From positions 3,295,501 through 3,359,500 of the forward strand of contig NZ_CP155729.1 in NCBI RefSeq assembly GCF_039724765.1: 64,000 nt of DNA, in the 5' to 3' direction. Below, piece by piece: positions 1 to 8,546 of this stretch. This DNA comes from Sagittula stellata E-37. Lineage in GTDB: Bacteria; Pseudomonadota; Alphaproteobacteria; Rhodobacterales; Rhodobacteraceae. The notes beneath the pieces were generated by a model. It did not search any database and was not told where the DNA came from. It saw only the letters and a program-made list of their open reading frames with translations. Each line of letters starts with the position of its first letter. Position 1 is the stretch's first letter. The position numbers were made by a program, and so were the translations under genes.

Positions 1-429
1 CACGCAGCCCAGCACCCGGTCGGGGCCAAAGCCGTCCCACTGCCGACCACCGGGATCGACCGTTTCCAGCCGCGTGCCTTCCAGTTCCCCGCCGTGCTTG
101 TGGAAATACCACCAAGGCACGCCGTTCACGCCCGATACCACGCAGGTCTCCTTGCCGATCAGCGGCGCCATCGCGTCCACCACGCCCGGCACCGAATGCG
201 CCTTCAGCGTGACGATGACGTAATCCTGTTCGCCCAGCTCCGCCGGATCCGAGGCGGCACGCACCGGCACCGCCGTCTCCGCCCCCTCCTCGATCAGCCG
301 CAGCCCATCCGCCTGCATCGCGGACAGATGCGGGCCGCGCGCCACCAGCGACACCTCCGCCCCGGCCTGCGCCAGTTTCGCCCCCATGTAGCCGCCGATG
401 GCGCCCGCGCCAAAGATACATATCCGCAT
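1..429 (-). CDS. Ketopantoate reductase family protein (ApbA/PanE-like), C-terminus outside window
   Basis: The translation from 429 begins MRICIFGAGAIGGYMGAKLA, a Rossmann nucleotide-binding GxGxxG motif at the extreme N-terminus. It continues with the LVARG and VTLKAH segments typical of 2-dehydropantoate 2-reductases. The frame is open to base 1, so about 143 residues are visible and the catalytic C-terminal helical domain lies outside the window. It is the last visible gene of the minus-strand bhc group, 84 bp after the acyl-CoA ligase. Family members reduce 2-oxo acids with NADPH. A role on a C2-C4 oxo acid linked to glyoxylate metabolism is possible but is inference only; true PanE activity cannot be judged from this fragment. 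Confidence 0.8.
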   Translation of the reverse strand, partial: MRICIFGAGAIGGYMGAKLAQAGAEVSLVARGPHLSAMQADGLRLIEEGAETAVPVRAASDPAELGEQDYVIVTLKAHSVPGVVDAMAPLIGKETCVVSGVNGVPWWYFHKHGGELEGTRLETVDPGGRQWDGFGPDRVLGCV

Positions 430-513
430 CGCACCCCGTCAGGCCCCTGCCCGACACCCCTGTTTCTCTGCTTTCCAAATACTCACCCGCAACGACCGCC
501 GCGGGCGCATCGC

Positions 514-2028
514 TCAGGACACCAGCCCCAGCTTCTCCGCCATGCCGATGCGCTGCATCTTGCCCGTCGCGCCCTTGGGGATCTCGTCGAGGATCACCAC
601 CCGCGCCGGCACCTTGAAGGCCGCCATCCGTTCCCTGGCAAAGGCGCGGATCTCCGCCTCGTCCGCCGACATGCCCTCGCGCAGGACCACCGCCGCCGCC
701 ACCTCCTCGCCCAGCTTGGGGTGCGGGCAGGCGAAGGCCACGCATTGCGCCACGGCCGGATGATCCATCAGCACGCCGTCGACCTCCAGCGGCGACACCT
801 TCTCGCCGCCACGGTTGATGATCTCCTTCAGGCGTCCGGTCAGGAACAGGTAGCCGTCGGCGTCGAACGCCCCCTGGTCGCCGGTGCGGAACCAGCGCTT
901 GCCGTCCGCCTCGAAGAACGCCTTCGCATTGGCCTCCGGGTTGCCTTCGTAGCCCGGGGTCACGTTCGGGCCGGAGATCACGACCTCGCCCGTGCCTTCG
1001 GTCAGCCGGTCCTCCGCCTCGTCGGCGATGGCCACCCGAGGACCCGCCGCCACGCCGACAGCGCCCGGTTTCTGCCGCGACAGCGGGTTGCAGCACATCT
1101 GGTGCGCCGCCTCCGTCATGCCGTAGGCCTCCACCACCGGCGCGCCGAAGGTCTCTCCCAGCGCCGCCATGACCTGCGCCGGAAGCGAGGCCGAGGACGA
1201 CCGCAGGAAGCGCAGCGGCACCTCCGCGATGACATCCGCGTTGCGCCCGGCGCGCGACAGGATCGCCTGGTGCATGGTCGGCACCGCCGTGTACCACGTC
1301 GGCCGCGCCTCCTGCATCATCGCGAAGAAGTTCAGCGCGTTGAAACCGCCGGTGCAGAAGATCGACGCCCCCGCCGCAAGCGAGGCAGACACCGCCGCCA
1401 CCAGCCCGTGGATGTGGAACAGCGGCATCACGTTCAGGCAGCGGTCGCCCGGCTCCAGCGACAGGGACGCCGCGATATGCTGCGCCGAGGCCGCCACGTT
1501 CGACTGCAGGAGCGGCACGATCTTCGGGCGCGAGGTGGTGCCCGACGTGTGCAGGATCAGCGCCACGTCCTCCGCGCCGGGCAGATCGCCCTCCACGGGC
1601 GTCACCGCCCCCTCCGCCGTCAGCGAGAAGACCCCGGCGACCGAAGCGTCCTCCGCCAGCCGCAGCACCGTCAGGCCAAAGCGCCGCGCCGCCGCCAGCG
1701 CCGGGCCGTCATAGCCCGCCTCGAGGATGATCGCCTTCGCCTTCAGGTCATCGAGATAGAAGGCGAACTCGTCCTCGCGGTAGGCCGGGTTCAGCGGCGC
1801 GGTACAGGCCGCCTGCGCCACGGTGACAAAGGTCGTGGCCATGGCCGCCCCGTTCGGCAGCACGATGGCCACCCGGTCGGACGGCCCGACACCGGCGGCG
1901 CGCAGATCCGCGCGCACCCGCCCGGTCAGTGCCCTGAGGCCGTCGTAATCCAGCCAGTCCCGGCCCGGCCCGCCGATCGCGGGCGCCTCGCCCGGATGTA
2001 TCGCCAACAGCGCGTCGATGGTCGTCAT
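514..2028 (-). CDS. AMP-forming acyl-CoA synthetase (oxalate-CoA ligase/Pcs60-like)
   Basis: This is an adenylate-forming ligase of 504 residues that activates a carboxylic acid as acyl-AMP and then acyl-CoA. The phosphate-binding motif HTSGTTSRPK is at about residues 160-169, a WFRTGD motif at about 395, and a C-terminal PKGATGKMQR carrying the usual catalytic lysine. The frame is open further upstream, but the ATG at 2028 is preceded by GGGGAGGA and starts the conserved family N-terminus, so the longer start at 2184 is rejected. The sequence resembles oxalate-CoA ligase (AAE3/Pcs60) more than long-chain FadD; this is judged by eye and the substrate is uncertain. It lies 211 bp downstream of bhcD in the same direction, which suggests a link to C2 acid metabolism. 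Confidence 0.85.
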   Translation of the reverse strand: MTTIDALLAIHPGEAPAIGGPGRDWLDYDGLRALTGRVRADLRAAGVGPSDRVAIVLPNGAAMATTFVTVAQAACTAPLNPAYREDEFAFYLDDLKAKAIILEAGYDGPALAAARRFGLTVLRLAEDASVAGVFSLTAEGAVTPVEGDLPGAEDVALILHTSGTTSRPKIVPLLQSNVAASAQHIAASLSLEPGDRCLNVMPLFHIHGLVAAVSASLAAGASIFCTGGFNALNFFAMMQEARPTWYTAVPTMHQAILSRAGRNADVIAEVPLRFLRSSSASLPAQVMAALGETFGAPVVEAYGMTEAAHQMCCNPLSRQKPGAVGVAAGPRVAIADEAEDRLTEGTGEVVISGPNVTPGYEGNPEANAKAFFEADGKRWFRTGDQGAFDADGYLFLTGRLKEIINRGGEKVSPLEVDGVLMDHPAVAQCVAFACPHPKLGEEVAAAVVLREGMSADEAEIRAFARERMAAFKVPARVVILDEIPKGATGKMQRIGMAEKLGLVS

Positions 2029-2239
2029 GCCATCCTCCCCTTCCGTCTGTCTCCGGCCCGTTCCGGCCCTCGACCACCGTTCTAGCGGATCGCCCCGGCA
2101 TGAACAGGCCCGAATGATCGGCCACGCGCATCCGCCGCGCAGACAGGCGCCGGTCGGTTGCGGGCCCGGGCACATCCGGGGCACGCCGCCTCATCCGGCC
2201 AGACCGACGCGCCGCGCCCCAAGAACCCCCGCCCCCGGC

Positions 2240-3235
2240 TCACAGCACGACCCGCGCCGCCACGCCCTGCGCCTCCGCCAGCCGCGCCGCGACGGAGGCC
2301 ACCGCAAGATCCTGCAGGCCCACGCCCGTCCCGTCGAACAGCGTGATCTCGTCGTCCGAGGTCCGCCCCGGATGCGTGCCGTTGATGACCGCGCCGATCG
2401 GCGTGATGTCCCCCTCCGACAACAGCCCCCCGGCCACCGCATGCTGCGCCTCGCCAAGGCTGACCGACTGCGCCACCTCGTCGGTAAAGACCGTCGCCGC
2501 CGCCAGAAGCGCCGCATCCACCTCCATCTTGCCCTTCGTATCGGTGCCCATGCAGGCGACATGCGTGCCGGGCCGGATCCAGTCCCGCATCAGCAGCGGC
2601 TCGAAGGCCGAGGTGATGGTGATGACGACATCCGCCTGCGCCCCCAGTTCCTCCGGCGTCACCGCCTCGAACGGCAGCCCGAGGCTTGCGGCCACCTCCG
2701 CCAGTTGCGGCAGCATCTCGGGATGCGGGTTCCAGGCCACGACCTTCTCGAAGGCGCGCTGTTCCGCCGCCGCGCGCAGCTGAAAGGCCGACTGGTGCCC
2801 GGCGCCCACCATGCCCAGCACCTTCGCGTCCCGCCGCGCCAGATGCGCGATGGACACCGCCGAAGAGGCCGCCGTGCGCACCGCCGTCAGGTAGTTGCCG
2901 CCGACCAGCGCGGACAGCCGCCCGGTGTCGGGATCGAACAGGCAGACCGTCGACTGGTGGTTGGTCAGCCCCCGGCCCGCGTTGCCCGGCCAGTACCCCC
3001 CGGCCTTGACGCCCAGCGCCATGCCCGCCCGGTCGAAGCCCGACTTGAAACCGTAGAGCGCGTCGGCATGGCCGATGGCCTCCCGCACCACAGGAAAGTT
3101 CCGCGCCTCGCCCGAGGCCATGGCGGCAAACACCGCCTCGACCGCCGCGAACGCCTCCGCCCGGCCCACAAGCGCCCTGCAGGCCTCCTCTCCGACGATA
3201 AGCACCCCGTCGCCCTGCTGCGGCGTATCCTTCAT
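2240..3235 (-). CDS. bhcD: Iminosuccinate reductase BhcD (ornithine cyclodeaminase/mu-crystallin fold)
   Basis: In the beta-hydroxyaspartate cycle BhcD reduces iminosuccinate to L-aspartate with NADH. The protein has 331 residues and all the family marks: GLTNHQSTVCLFD in the first half, the nucleotide-binding GMVGAGHQSAFQLRA near residue 150, and the closing DGTGVGLQDLAVA. The assignment to BhcD rather than to ornithine cyclodeaminase or alanine dehydrogenase rests on its place beside bhcABC and bhcR. The start at 3235 has AGGAG 9-10 bases upstream. It is separated from bhcC by about 465 bp that hold a palindromic repeat, so it may be transcribed partly on its own. Confidence 0.9.
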   Translation of the reverse strand: MKDTPQQGDGVLIVGEEACRALVGRAEAFAAVEAVFAAMASGEARNFPVVREAIGHADALYGFKSGFDRAGMALGVKAGGYWPGNAGRGLTNHQSTVCLFDPDTGRLSALVGGNYLTAVRTAASSAVSIAHLARRDAKVLGMVGAGHQSAFQLRAAAEQRAFEKVVAWNPHPEMLPQLAEVAASLGLPFEAVTPEELGAQADVVITITSAFEPLLMRDWIRPGTHVACMGTDTKGKMEVDAALLAAATVFTDEVAQSVSLGEAQHAVAGGLLSEGDITPIGAVINGTHPGRTSDDEITLFDGTGVGLQDLAVASVAARLAEAQGVAARVVL

Positions 3236-3605
3236 GGCATCACACTCCTGTATCCCCTGCCGGACTCCCCCGGCGCTTCGTTTCCCACACCGAACCGCAT
3301 CCGCGGTCCCCGACCCACCCGCCGCGGCTCACCCGCAAACCGCATGCCTCCGGCACCGGCAACCGCGCCCCCCCCCAATCCCGGCACATGGGTCCCGCCC
3401 AAAGCCCGGCCCGGGTGCGCCGTAGCGCACGAGACCGCAGGAAAGCGCCCACGAACCCGGCGCCGCCCGCACGCCCGCACGCCCGCACGCCCGCGACCAA
3501 CGCCCTCACAGGCACGCTCTCAAGAGCAAGCTTCAAGGGCACGCCCTCACCGCGACCGCCCCCGACGAAGGGTTTCACCCCGTCCCCGCAGGACGACATC
3601 CTCCC
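3236..3605. other. Gap between bhcC and bhcD without a supported gene
   Basis: No convincing gene was found here. The frames that stay open are GC-rich shadows. The stretch contains a short tandem repeat of the 8-mer GCCCGCAC near 3465-3493 and a C-rich run at about 3370. The right border is the dispersed palindromic repeat. The gap is notable because the bhc genes on both sides encode consecutive steps of one pathway. Confidence 0.5.
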
Positions 3606-3688
3606 CTTCATCTTGGCAAAAATACCTCCCGGGGGTCCGGGGGGCGGCGCCCCCCGGCGGATCGGGGCGCGCAAAGCGCCCCGAAACC
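3606..3688 (+). repeat. Dispersed palindromic intergenic repeat, copy 1
   Basis: The unit starts CTTCATCTTGGCAAAAATAC, continues through a GC-rich palindrome (GGGGGGCGGCGCCCCCC) and ends in a second hairpin around GGGGCGCGCAAAGCGCCCC. A nearly identical copy in opposite orientation lies at 8337-8417, and two diverged copies lie at 15011 and 25949. All four lie at gene borders, so they may act as bidirectional terminators or REP-like elements. This copy sits just past the bhcC stop codon. Confidence 0.85.
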
Positions 3689-3700
3689 GCAGGCAAAGGC

Positions 3701-4864
3701 TCAGAACGCCTTGCCGCGCGCCGACACCGGCCAGAGGGTCTCGACCTTGCCCTTGCGCAGGCCGACGTACCAGTCGTGCACGTTGCAGGTCGGATCGCAG
3801 TGCCCGGGCACCAGCCGCAGCCGGTCGTTCACCTTCAGCGCGCCGCCCGGGTCCATCACCACGCCATGCTCGTCCGAACACTTCACATACGTCACGTCGT
3901 CGCGCCCGAAGACCACCGGCAGACCGCTGTCCACCGATTGCGCCTTCAGACCGGCGTCGACGATGGCCTTGTCCGCCTTCGCATGGCTCATGACGGAGGT
4001 CAGGATGAACAGCGCGTTCTCCCACTCGCCCGCGTCGATCCGCCGGCCCTCGGCGTCGAGGATGCGCCCGTAGTCCGCATCCATGAAGGCATACGACCCG
4101 CACTGCAGCTCGTTGTACACGCCCGAGGTCGTCTCGAAGTAATAGGACCCGGTGCCGCCGCCGCCGACGATGTCGCACTCCAGCCCCACGGCGGCGAGGC
4201 CCGCCACCGCGTCCTTCACCATGGCCACCGCCACGTCGATCTTCGCCTTCCGGTCGTCATAGGCGTCGAGATGCTGCATCGCGCCCTGGTAGGCCTGCAG
4301 CCCCGCGAACGTCAGCCCCTTCGACCCGGCAATCGCCTGCGCGATCTCCACAACCTCGGGCGTGGTCGTCACGCCGCAGCGCCCGGCGCCGCAGTCGATC
4401 TCCACCAGGCATTCGATCTCCGTCCCGTGCCGCCGCGCCGCCGCCGAGAGGTCCTCGACGTTCGCAAGGTCGTCGACGCAGCACAGCACCCGCGCACCCA
4501 GTTTCGGGATCTGCGCCATGCGGTCGATCTTCAGCGGGTCGCGCACCTGGTTCGACACCATCACGTCCCGGATGCCGCCGCGGGCAAAGACCTCCGCCTC
4601 GCTGACCTTCTGGCAACAGACCCCGCAGGCGCCGCCCATCTCGATCTGCAAGAGCGCCACGTCCACCGACTTGTGCATTTTGCCATGCACACGGTGCCGC
4701 ATCCCGTGCGCCGCCGCGTAGTCGCCCATCTTCCGCACGTTGCGCTCCAGCGCGTCGAGGTCGAGCACAAGGCACGGCGTCTGCACCTGCGCCTCGTCCA
4801 TTCCCGGAAGCGCCGGGATGTCGTACCCCACTTCGTAGTCGTCGAACGTCTTCATGTCCTTCAT
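3701..4864 (-). CDS. bhcC: beta-Hydroxyaspartate aldolase BhcC (D-threonine aldolase family)
   Basis: BhcC condenses glycine and glyoxylate to (2R,3S)-beta-hydroxyaspartate using pyridoxal phosphate. The 387-residue protein has the fold-type III alanine racemase-like N-terminus: TPCLVLDLDALERNV, then HRVHGKMHKS, in which the family's lysine binds the cofactor near residue 60. A C-terminal HCDPTCNVHDWYVG segment matches the metal-binding end (His and Cys) of D-threonine aldolases. Three in-frame ATGs exist; 4864 is preferred because AGGGGA lies 9 bases upstream, while 4891 and 4855 are less well placed. It is the second enzyme of the cycle and is followed by the palindromic repeat at 3606-3688. 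Confidence 0.93.
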   Translation of the reverse strand: MKDMKTFDDYEVGYDIPALPGMDEAQVQTPCLVLDLDALERNVRKMGDYAAAHGMRHRVHGKMHKSVDVALLQIEMGGACGVCCQKVSEAEVFARGGIRDVMVSNQVRDPLKIDRMAQIPKLGARVLCCVDDLANVEDLSAAARRHGTEIECLVEIDCGAGRCGVTTTPEVVEIAQAIAGSKGLTFAGLQAYQGAMQHLDAYDDRKAKIDVAVAMVKDAVAGLAAVGLECDIVGGGGTGSYYFETTSGVYNELQCGSYAFMDADYGRILDAEGRRIDAGEWENALFILTSVMSHAKADKAIVDAGLKAQSVDSGLPVVFGRDDVTYVKCSDEHGVVMDPGGALKVNDRLRLVPGHCDPTCNVHDWYVGLRKGKVETLWPVSARGKAF

Positions 4865-5018
4865 CGCACCTGTTCCCCTATGTTGCGCCATCCGCCGCCG
4901 CGCGCGGCTCTTTCGCGATCCATCCGCATGGCCGGCCCGGACCGCGCACCGACAGCCGCCGACGGGCGGAGCGGTCCGTAGGGTGAGCTTTCAGGCCACC
5001 CCCGCCCCCGCGTCCCGC

Positions 5019-5993
5019 TCATCCCGCCATCCACGGCAGGCGGTCGAGGTCGACGTTGCCGCCGGTCACGATCACGCCCACACGCTTGCCCGCGAACCGT
5101 GCGCGGTGCTTCAGCACCACCGCCAGCGCCACCGCCGAGGACGGCTCCATCACCACCCGCAGATGCTTCCACGCCAGCTTCATCGCGTCCACGATTTCCT
5201 CTTCCGTCGCGGTCGGAATGTCGGTCACGAAGCGCGACACGAAATGCCATGTGTTTTCCTTGAGCGGCACCTTCAGCCCGTCCGCCACCGTCTCCGGCGC
5301 GTCGTCCGCGATGATCCGTCCCGCCTGCAGCGACCGCGCCGCATCGTCGGCATTCAGCGGCTCGGCAGCGAAGACCGCAATCTCCGGCGCCAGGTTCGAC
5401 AGCGTCAGGCAGGTGCCCGAGATCATGCCGCCGCCGCCGATGGGCGCCACCACGGCCTCCAGCCCCTCAACCTGCTCCAACATCTCCAGCGCACAGGTCG
5501 CCTGACCGCAGATCACCCGCGGGTCGTTGTAGGGGTGGACGAACGCACCGCCCGTGGCCGCCTGCACCTCGGCAAAGACCGCCTCCCGCGACGAGGTCGA
5601 GGGGTCGCATTCGGTGATCGTGCCGCCGTAGCGCCGCACCGCGTCCTTCTTGGCCTCCGGCGCCGTGCGCGGCATGACCACGTTGCAGGGGATGCCCCGC
5701 CGCCCCGCCGCCCAGGCCAGCGACAGCGCGTGGTTGCCCGAGGAATGCGTGCAGACGCCCTTTTCGGCCAGCGCGTCGTCCAGCCCGAAGACCGCGTTGG
5801 TCGCGCCCCGCACCTTGAAGGCCCCGGCCTCCTGCAGGTTCTCGCATTTGAAGTGCAACGCCGCGCCGGTCAGCGCGTCCAGGTAATCCGACCGCAGCAC
5901 CGGCGTGCGGCGCACATGCGGTCTGATCCTGTCGTGTGCATCGCGCACGTCGCCGATCGTCAGGGCCGAGGCGTCCGTCATCGCGTCCAGCAT
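5019..5993 (-). CDS. bhcB: beta-Hydroxyaspartate dehydratase BhcB (serine/threonine dehydratase family)
   Basis: BhcB removes water from beta-hydroxyaspartate to give iminosuccinate. The 324-residue protein is a fold-type II pyridoxal-phosphate enzyme. The cofactor lysine is in FKVRGA at about residue 60, the substrate loop is SSGNHALSLAWA near residue 85, and the phosphate-binding glycine loop is PIGGGGM near residue 190. It matches threo-3-hydroxyaspartate ammonia-lyases and short threonine dehydratases without a regulatory ACT domain. It lies 15 bp downstream of bhcA and 154 bp upstream of bhcC. The start at 5993 has AGGGGG nine bases upstream. Context makes BhcB a firmer call than catabolic threonine dehydratase. 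Confidence 0.92.
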   Translation of the reverse strand: MLDAMTDASALTIGDVRDAHDRIRPHVRRTPVLRSDYLDALTGAALHFKCENLQEAGAFKVRGATNAVFGLDDALAEKGVCTHSSGNHALSLAWAAGRRGIPCNVVMPRTAPEAKKDAVRRYGGTITECDPSTSSREAVFAEVQAATGGAFVHPYNDPRVICGQATCALEMLEQVEGLEAVVAPIGGGGMISGTCLTLSNLAPEIAVFAAEPLNADDAARSLQAGRIIADDAPETVADGLKVPLKENTWHFVSRFVTDIPTATEEEIVDAMKLAWKHLRVVMEPSSAVALAVVLKHRARFAGKRVGVIVTGGNVDLDRLPWMAG

Positions 5994-6008
5994 GGCACCG
6001 TCCCCCTC

Positions 6009-7202
6009 TCAGGCCGCGTCGCGCAGGGCGCCCGCGCCCCGGCTCGACCGGTAATGCTCCTGCGCCGCCGCGACACCGCTGCCCAGCCGCACCGGGTAGC
6101 CCAGGTCGGCCATCGCCATCTCCACCGTCGCCAGACCCGACAGCACCATCACGTCGGTCAGCATGCCCAGGTGCCCGATGCGGAACGCCTTGCCGTCGAG
6201 CTGCCCCAGCCCGACCCCGAAAGAGACGCCGTAAGCGATGTAGGCGTGCTCGGTCAGGGCATTGCTGTCGAAACCCTCGGGCACGCGCACCGCGCTCACC
6301 GTCGGCGAGTAGAGGTCTGGCGAAGCCGCGACCAGTTCCATCCCCCAGGCCGACACGGCACGCCGCACCCCTTCGGCCAGCCGGACATGGCGGGCATAGA
6401 CAGCCTCCAGCCCTTCCTCGAACAGCATGTCCAGCGCCTCGCGCATGCCGTAGATCAGTTGCAGCGGCGGCGTGTAGGGAAAGCCGCCCTTCGCGTTGCT
6501 GGCCAGCATGTCGCGGAAATCGAAGTAGCAGCGCGGCAGGCGGGCGTGCTCCGTGGCCGCCATCGCCTTCTTCGAGACGCAGGTGATCGCCATGCCCGCC
6601 GGCAGCATGAAGCCCTTCTGAGAGCCGCTCACCGCGACGTCCACGCCCCAGGCGTCGAAATGGAACGGGACGGAGGCCAGCGACGACACGCAGTCGACGA
6701 ACATCATCGCCGGGTGGCGCGCGGCGTCCATCGCCCGGCGCACCGCGCCCACGTCCGACAGGACGCCCGTCGCGGTCTCGTTATGGGTCACCAGCACCAC
6801 CTTGATCTCGTGGCCCGTGTCGGCGCTCAGGATTTCCTCGAAGCGCGCGGCGGGCGCGCCCTCGCCCCAGGGCACGTCGATCACCTGCATGTCCAGCCCG
6901 AAGCGCTGGCAGAGGTCGATCCACTTGTGGCTGAACAGCCCGTAGCGCGCCACCAGCACCTTGTCGCCGGGCGACAGCGTGTTGGCCACGGCGGCCTCCC
7001 ACCCGCCGGTGCCGGAGCCCGGGAAGGCGATGACCTCGCCCTCGGCGGTGCCGAAGACCTTTTTCGTGTCCTCCAGCATCGGGCGGAAGACCCCGGCGAA
7101 ATCGGGGGCACGATGGTCCATGGTCTGCGCCAGCATCTTCAAGCGCAGACGGTCCGGCATGTTGGTCGGGCCGGGAATGAATACGGGGTTCTGGTTGCTC
7201 AT
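6009..7202 (-). CDS. bhcA: Aspartate-glyoxylate aminotransferase BhcA (class V)
   Basis: BhcA transfers the amino group of L-aspartate to glyoxylate, giving oxaloacetate and glycine, and so opens and closes the cycle. The 397-residue protein starts MSNQNPVFIPGPTNMP, typical of the serine-glyoxylate aminotransferase group. It carries VDCVSSLASVPF and the cofactor lysine in SGSQKGFMLPAG at about residue 200. The start at 7202 follows GGAGGAG, so the longer frame to 7253 is rejected. It is the first gene of the minus-strand bhc unit and faces bhcR across a 316-bp control region. Serine-glyoxylate transamination is the alternative activity for the family. Confidence 0.93.
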   Translation of the reverse strand: MSNQNPVFIPGPTNMPDRLRLKMLAQTMDHRAPDFAGVFRPMLEDTKKVFGTAEGEVIAFPGSGTGGWEAAVANTLSPGDKVLVARYGLFSHKWIDLCQRFGLDMQVIDVPWGEGAPAARFEEILSADTGHEIKVVLVTHNETATGVLSDVGAVRRAMDAARHPAMMFVDCVSSLASVPFHFDAWGVDVAVSGSQKGFMLPAGMAITCVSKKAMAATEHARLPRCYFDFRDMLASNAKGGFPYTPPLQLIYGMREALDMLFEEGLEAVYARHVRLAEGVRRAVSAWGMELVAASPDLYSPTVSAVRVPEGFDSNALTEHAYIAYGVSFGVGLGQLDGKAFRIGHLGMLTDVMVLSGLATVEMAMADLGYPVRLGSGVAAAQEHYRSSRGAGALRDAA

Positions 7203-7518
7203 GCGATCTCCTCCGGTCGGACTCAGCATCCGCGATCCGCTCCACGCTTGCAATTTTCTTGAAAAACATTTTCACTGAGCGGAAAATAAGGGCAAACCCC
7301 TGTCATCGCTCAGGAATCCATTTCTCATTTTCCGGCGACGCCGCAGTGCAGAGATTTTTCTCCTGCGCGGAGCCCCCGAAGAGACACCGTAAAAAGTCCC
7401 GTGCCCGGGTCCGGCGATCCGCCGGGACCGGTCCCGCCCACCCGCAGCGCATGCCTGCACCACAGGCCGTACGACCGCCGCGCGGCCTCCCGACCCGAAC
7501 CCTCGAAAGGACCCGCAC
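7203..7518. promoter_or_regulatory. Divergent bhcA/bhcR control region
   Basis: This 316-bp gap separates the bhc enzymes from their regulator. The bhcA-proximal third is AT-rich, unlike the rest of the window, and holds the inverted repeat listed separately. BhcR of Paracoccus denitrificans binds this kind of divergent promoter, and glyoxylate weakens the binding (established knowledge). No clear -35/-10 pair could be assigned by eye. Confidence 0.7.
7268..7287. promoter_or_regulatory. Putative BhcR (IclR-family) operator
   Basis: The sequence ATTTTCACTGAGCGGAAAAT is an inverted repeat with arms ATTTTC and GAAAAT around an 8-base centre. Read on the other strand it contains TTTCCGCTCAGTGAAA, the style of site bound by IclR-family dimers. 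It lies 66 bases upstream of the bhcA start and about 230 bases upstream of bhcR. Occupancy is inferred from position and symmetry. Confidence 0.6.
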
Positions 7519-8334
7519 ATGTCGCCCGAAAAACGCCCGAGGGGCCGCCCGAAGTCCGCCTTCAAGGAAAGCTCCGCCGGCGGGCTGCAATCGCTCGACC
7601 GGGCGCTGATGCTGCTGTCTGCGGTGGCGCGGCGGCAGTCGGCCACGCTGTCGGACCTCGCGCGCGAAACCGACATCCCCACCGCCACCACCCACCGCAT
7701 CCTGTCGACGCTGCAGGCCCAGCGCTATGTCGCCTTCGACGAGGAGCGGCAGGAATGGCGTGTGGGCATCGAGGCCTACCGCACCGGGCTGAGCTTTCTT
7801 GCCCGGACGTCGGTGGCCGAGGTCGGTCGCCCGGTCATGCGGCGCCTGATGGCGGACACCGGCGAAACCGCCAACCTTGCCGTGCCGGACGGGGCGGAGG
7901 TGGTCTTTATCGGGCAGGTCGAGACGCCGAACCCGATCCGCGCCTTCTTTCCGCCGGGCACGCGCACATCGATGCATGCCTCCGGCACCGGCAAGGCGAT
8001 CCTCGCCGCGCTGCGCCCCGACCGGCTGGCGCGGGTCATGGGGCGGATCGTCTTCGACGCCTACACCCCCGGCACGCTGGCGTCTGAAGCCGCGTTGCGC
8101 GCCGACCTGTCGGAGACCGCGCGGCGGGGCTGGTCGCTCGACCTGGAGGAGCGCCATCCCGGCATGTCCTGCATCGGCGCCGCGATCCGCGACGAACAGG
8201 GCGACCCCTGCGCGGGCATCTCCGTCTCCGGCCCGACGGCGCGGTTTTCGCCGGACCGGGTGCCGGGCCTGGGCCGGGCGGTGCGCGAGGCGGCACGCGA
8301 AATCACCGAACTCTCGGGCGGGCGCTGGGCCTGA
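7519..8334 (+). CDS. bhcR: IclR-family transcriptional regulator BhcR
   Basis: BhcR controls the bhc operon in response to glyoxylate. The 271-residue protein has the IclR winged helix-turn-helix at residues 20-80 (SLDRALMLLSAVARR, LARETDIPTATTHRILSTL) followed by the effector-binding domain with SGTGKAILAAL, GWSLDLEERHPGMSCIGAAI and a closing LGRAVREAAREI helix. AAAGGA lies before the ATG. It is transcribed away from bhcA, the arrangement known from Paracoccus denitrificans. The palindromic repeat copy 2 follows its stop codon at once and may serve as terminator. Confidence 0.9.
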   Translation: MSPEKRPRGRPKSAFKESSAGGLQSLDRALMLLSAVARRQSATLSDLARETDIPTATTHRILSTLQAQRYVAFDEERQEWRVGIEAYRTGLSFLARTSVAEVGRPVMRRLMADTGETANLAVPDGAEVVFIGQVETPNPIRAFFPPGTRTSMHASGTGKAILAALRPDRLARVMGRIVFDAYTPGTLASEAALRADLSETARRGWSLDLEERHPGMSCIGAAIRDEQGDPCAGISVSGPTARFSPDRVPGLGRAVREAAREITELSGGRWA

Positions 8335-8336
8335 GC

Positions 8337-8417
8337 GGTTTCGGCGCGCTGACGCGCGCCGATCCGCCGGGGGGCGCCGCCCCCCGGACCCCCGGAGGTA
8401 TTTGTGCCAAGATGAAG
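8337..8417 (-). repeat. Dispersed palindromic intergenic repeat, copy 2
   Basis: This is the reverse complement of copy 1 (3606-3688), differing at only a few positions; it contains the same GGGGGGCGGCGCCCCCC palindrome and CTTCATCTTGGC word. It starts three bases after the bhcR stop codon. Copies 1 and 2 bracket bhcC, bhcB, bhcA and bhcR as inverted repeats about 4.7 kb apart. Confidence 0.85.
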
Positions 8418-8546
8418 GGGCGGGCGGCGGTGGCGCCGGGGCGCGTCGTGCGTCTGCCTGCCTGCTGTGCAGTTCCGGGCGGGCGGTGAAGGAGACCGCG
8501 GCGGGGCGCTTGCCCAAGCCGCGCGGAGTGTCCTAGTGTCCGCGTC

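Noticed and set aside
2018..7262. Very long plus-strand open frames (987 and 802 residues) across the bhc genes
   Set aside because: They are antisense to well-supported genes, are rich in Arg, His and Pro, show no family motifs and lack ribosome-binding sites; high G+C explains their length.
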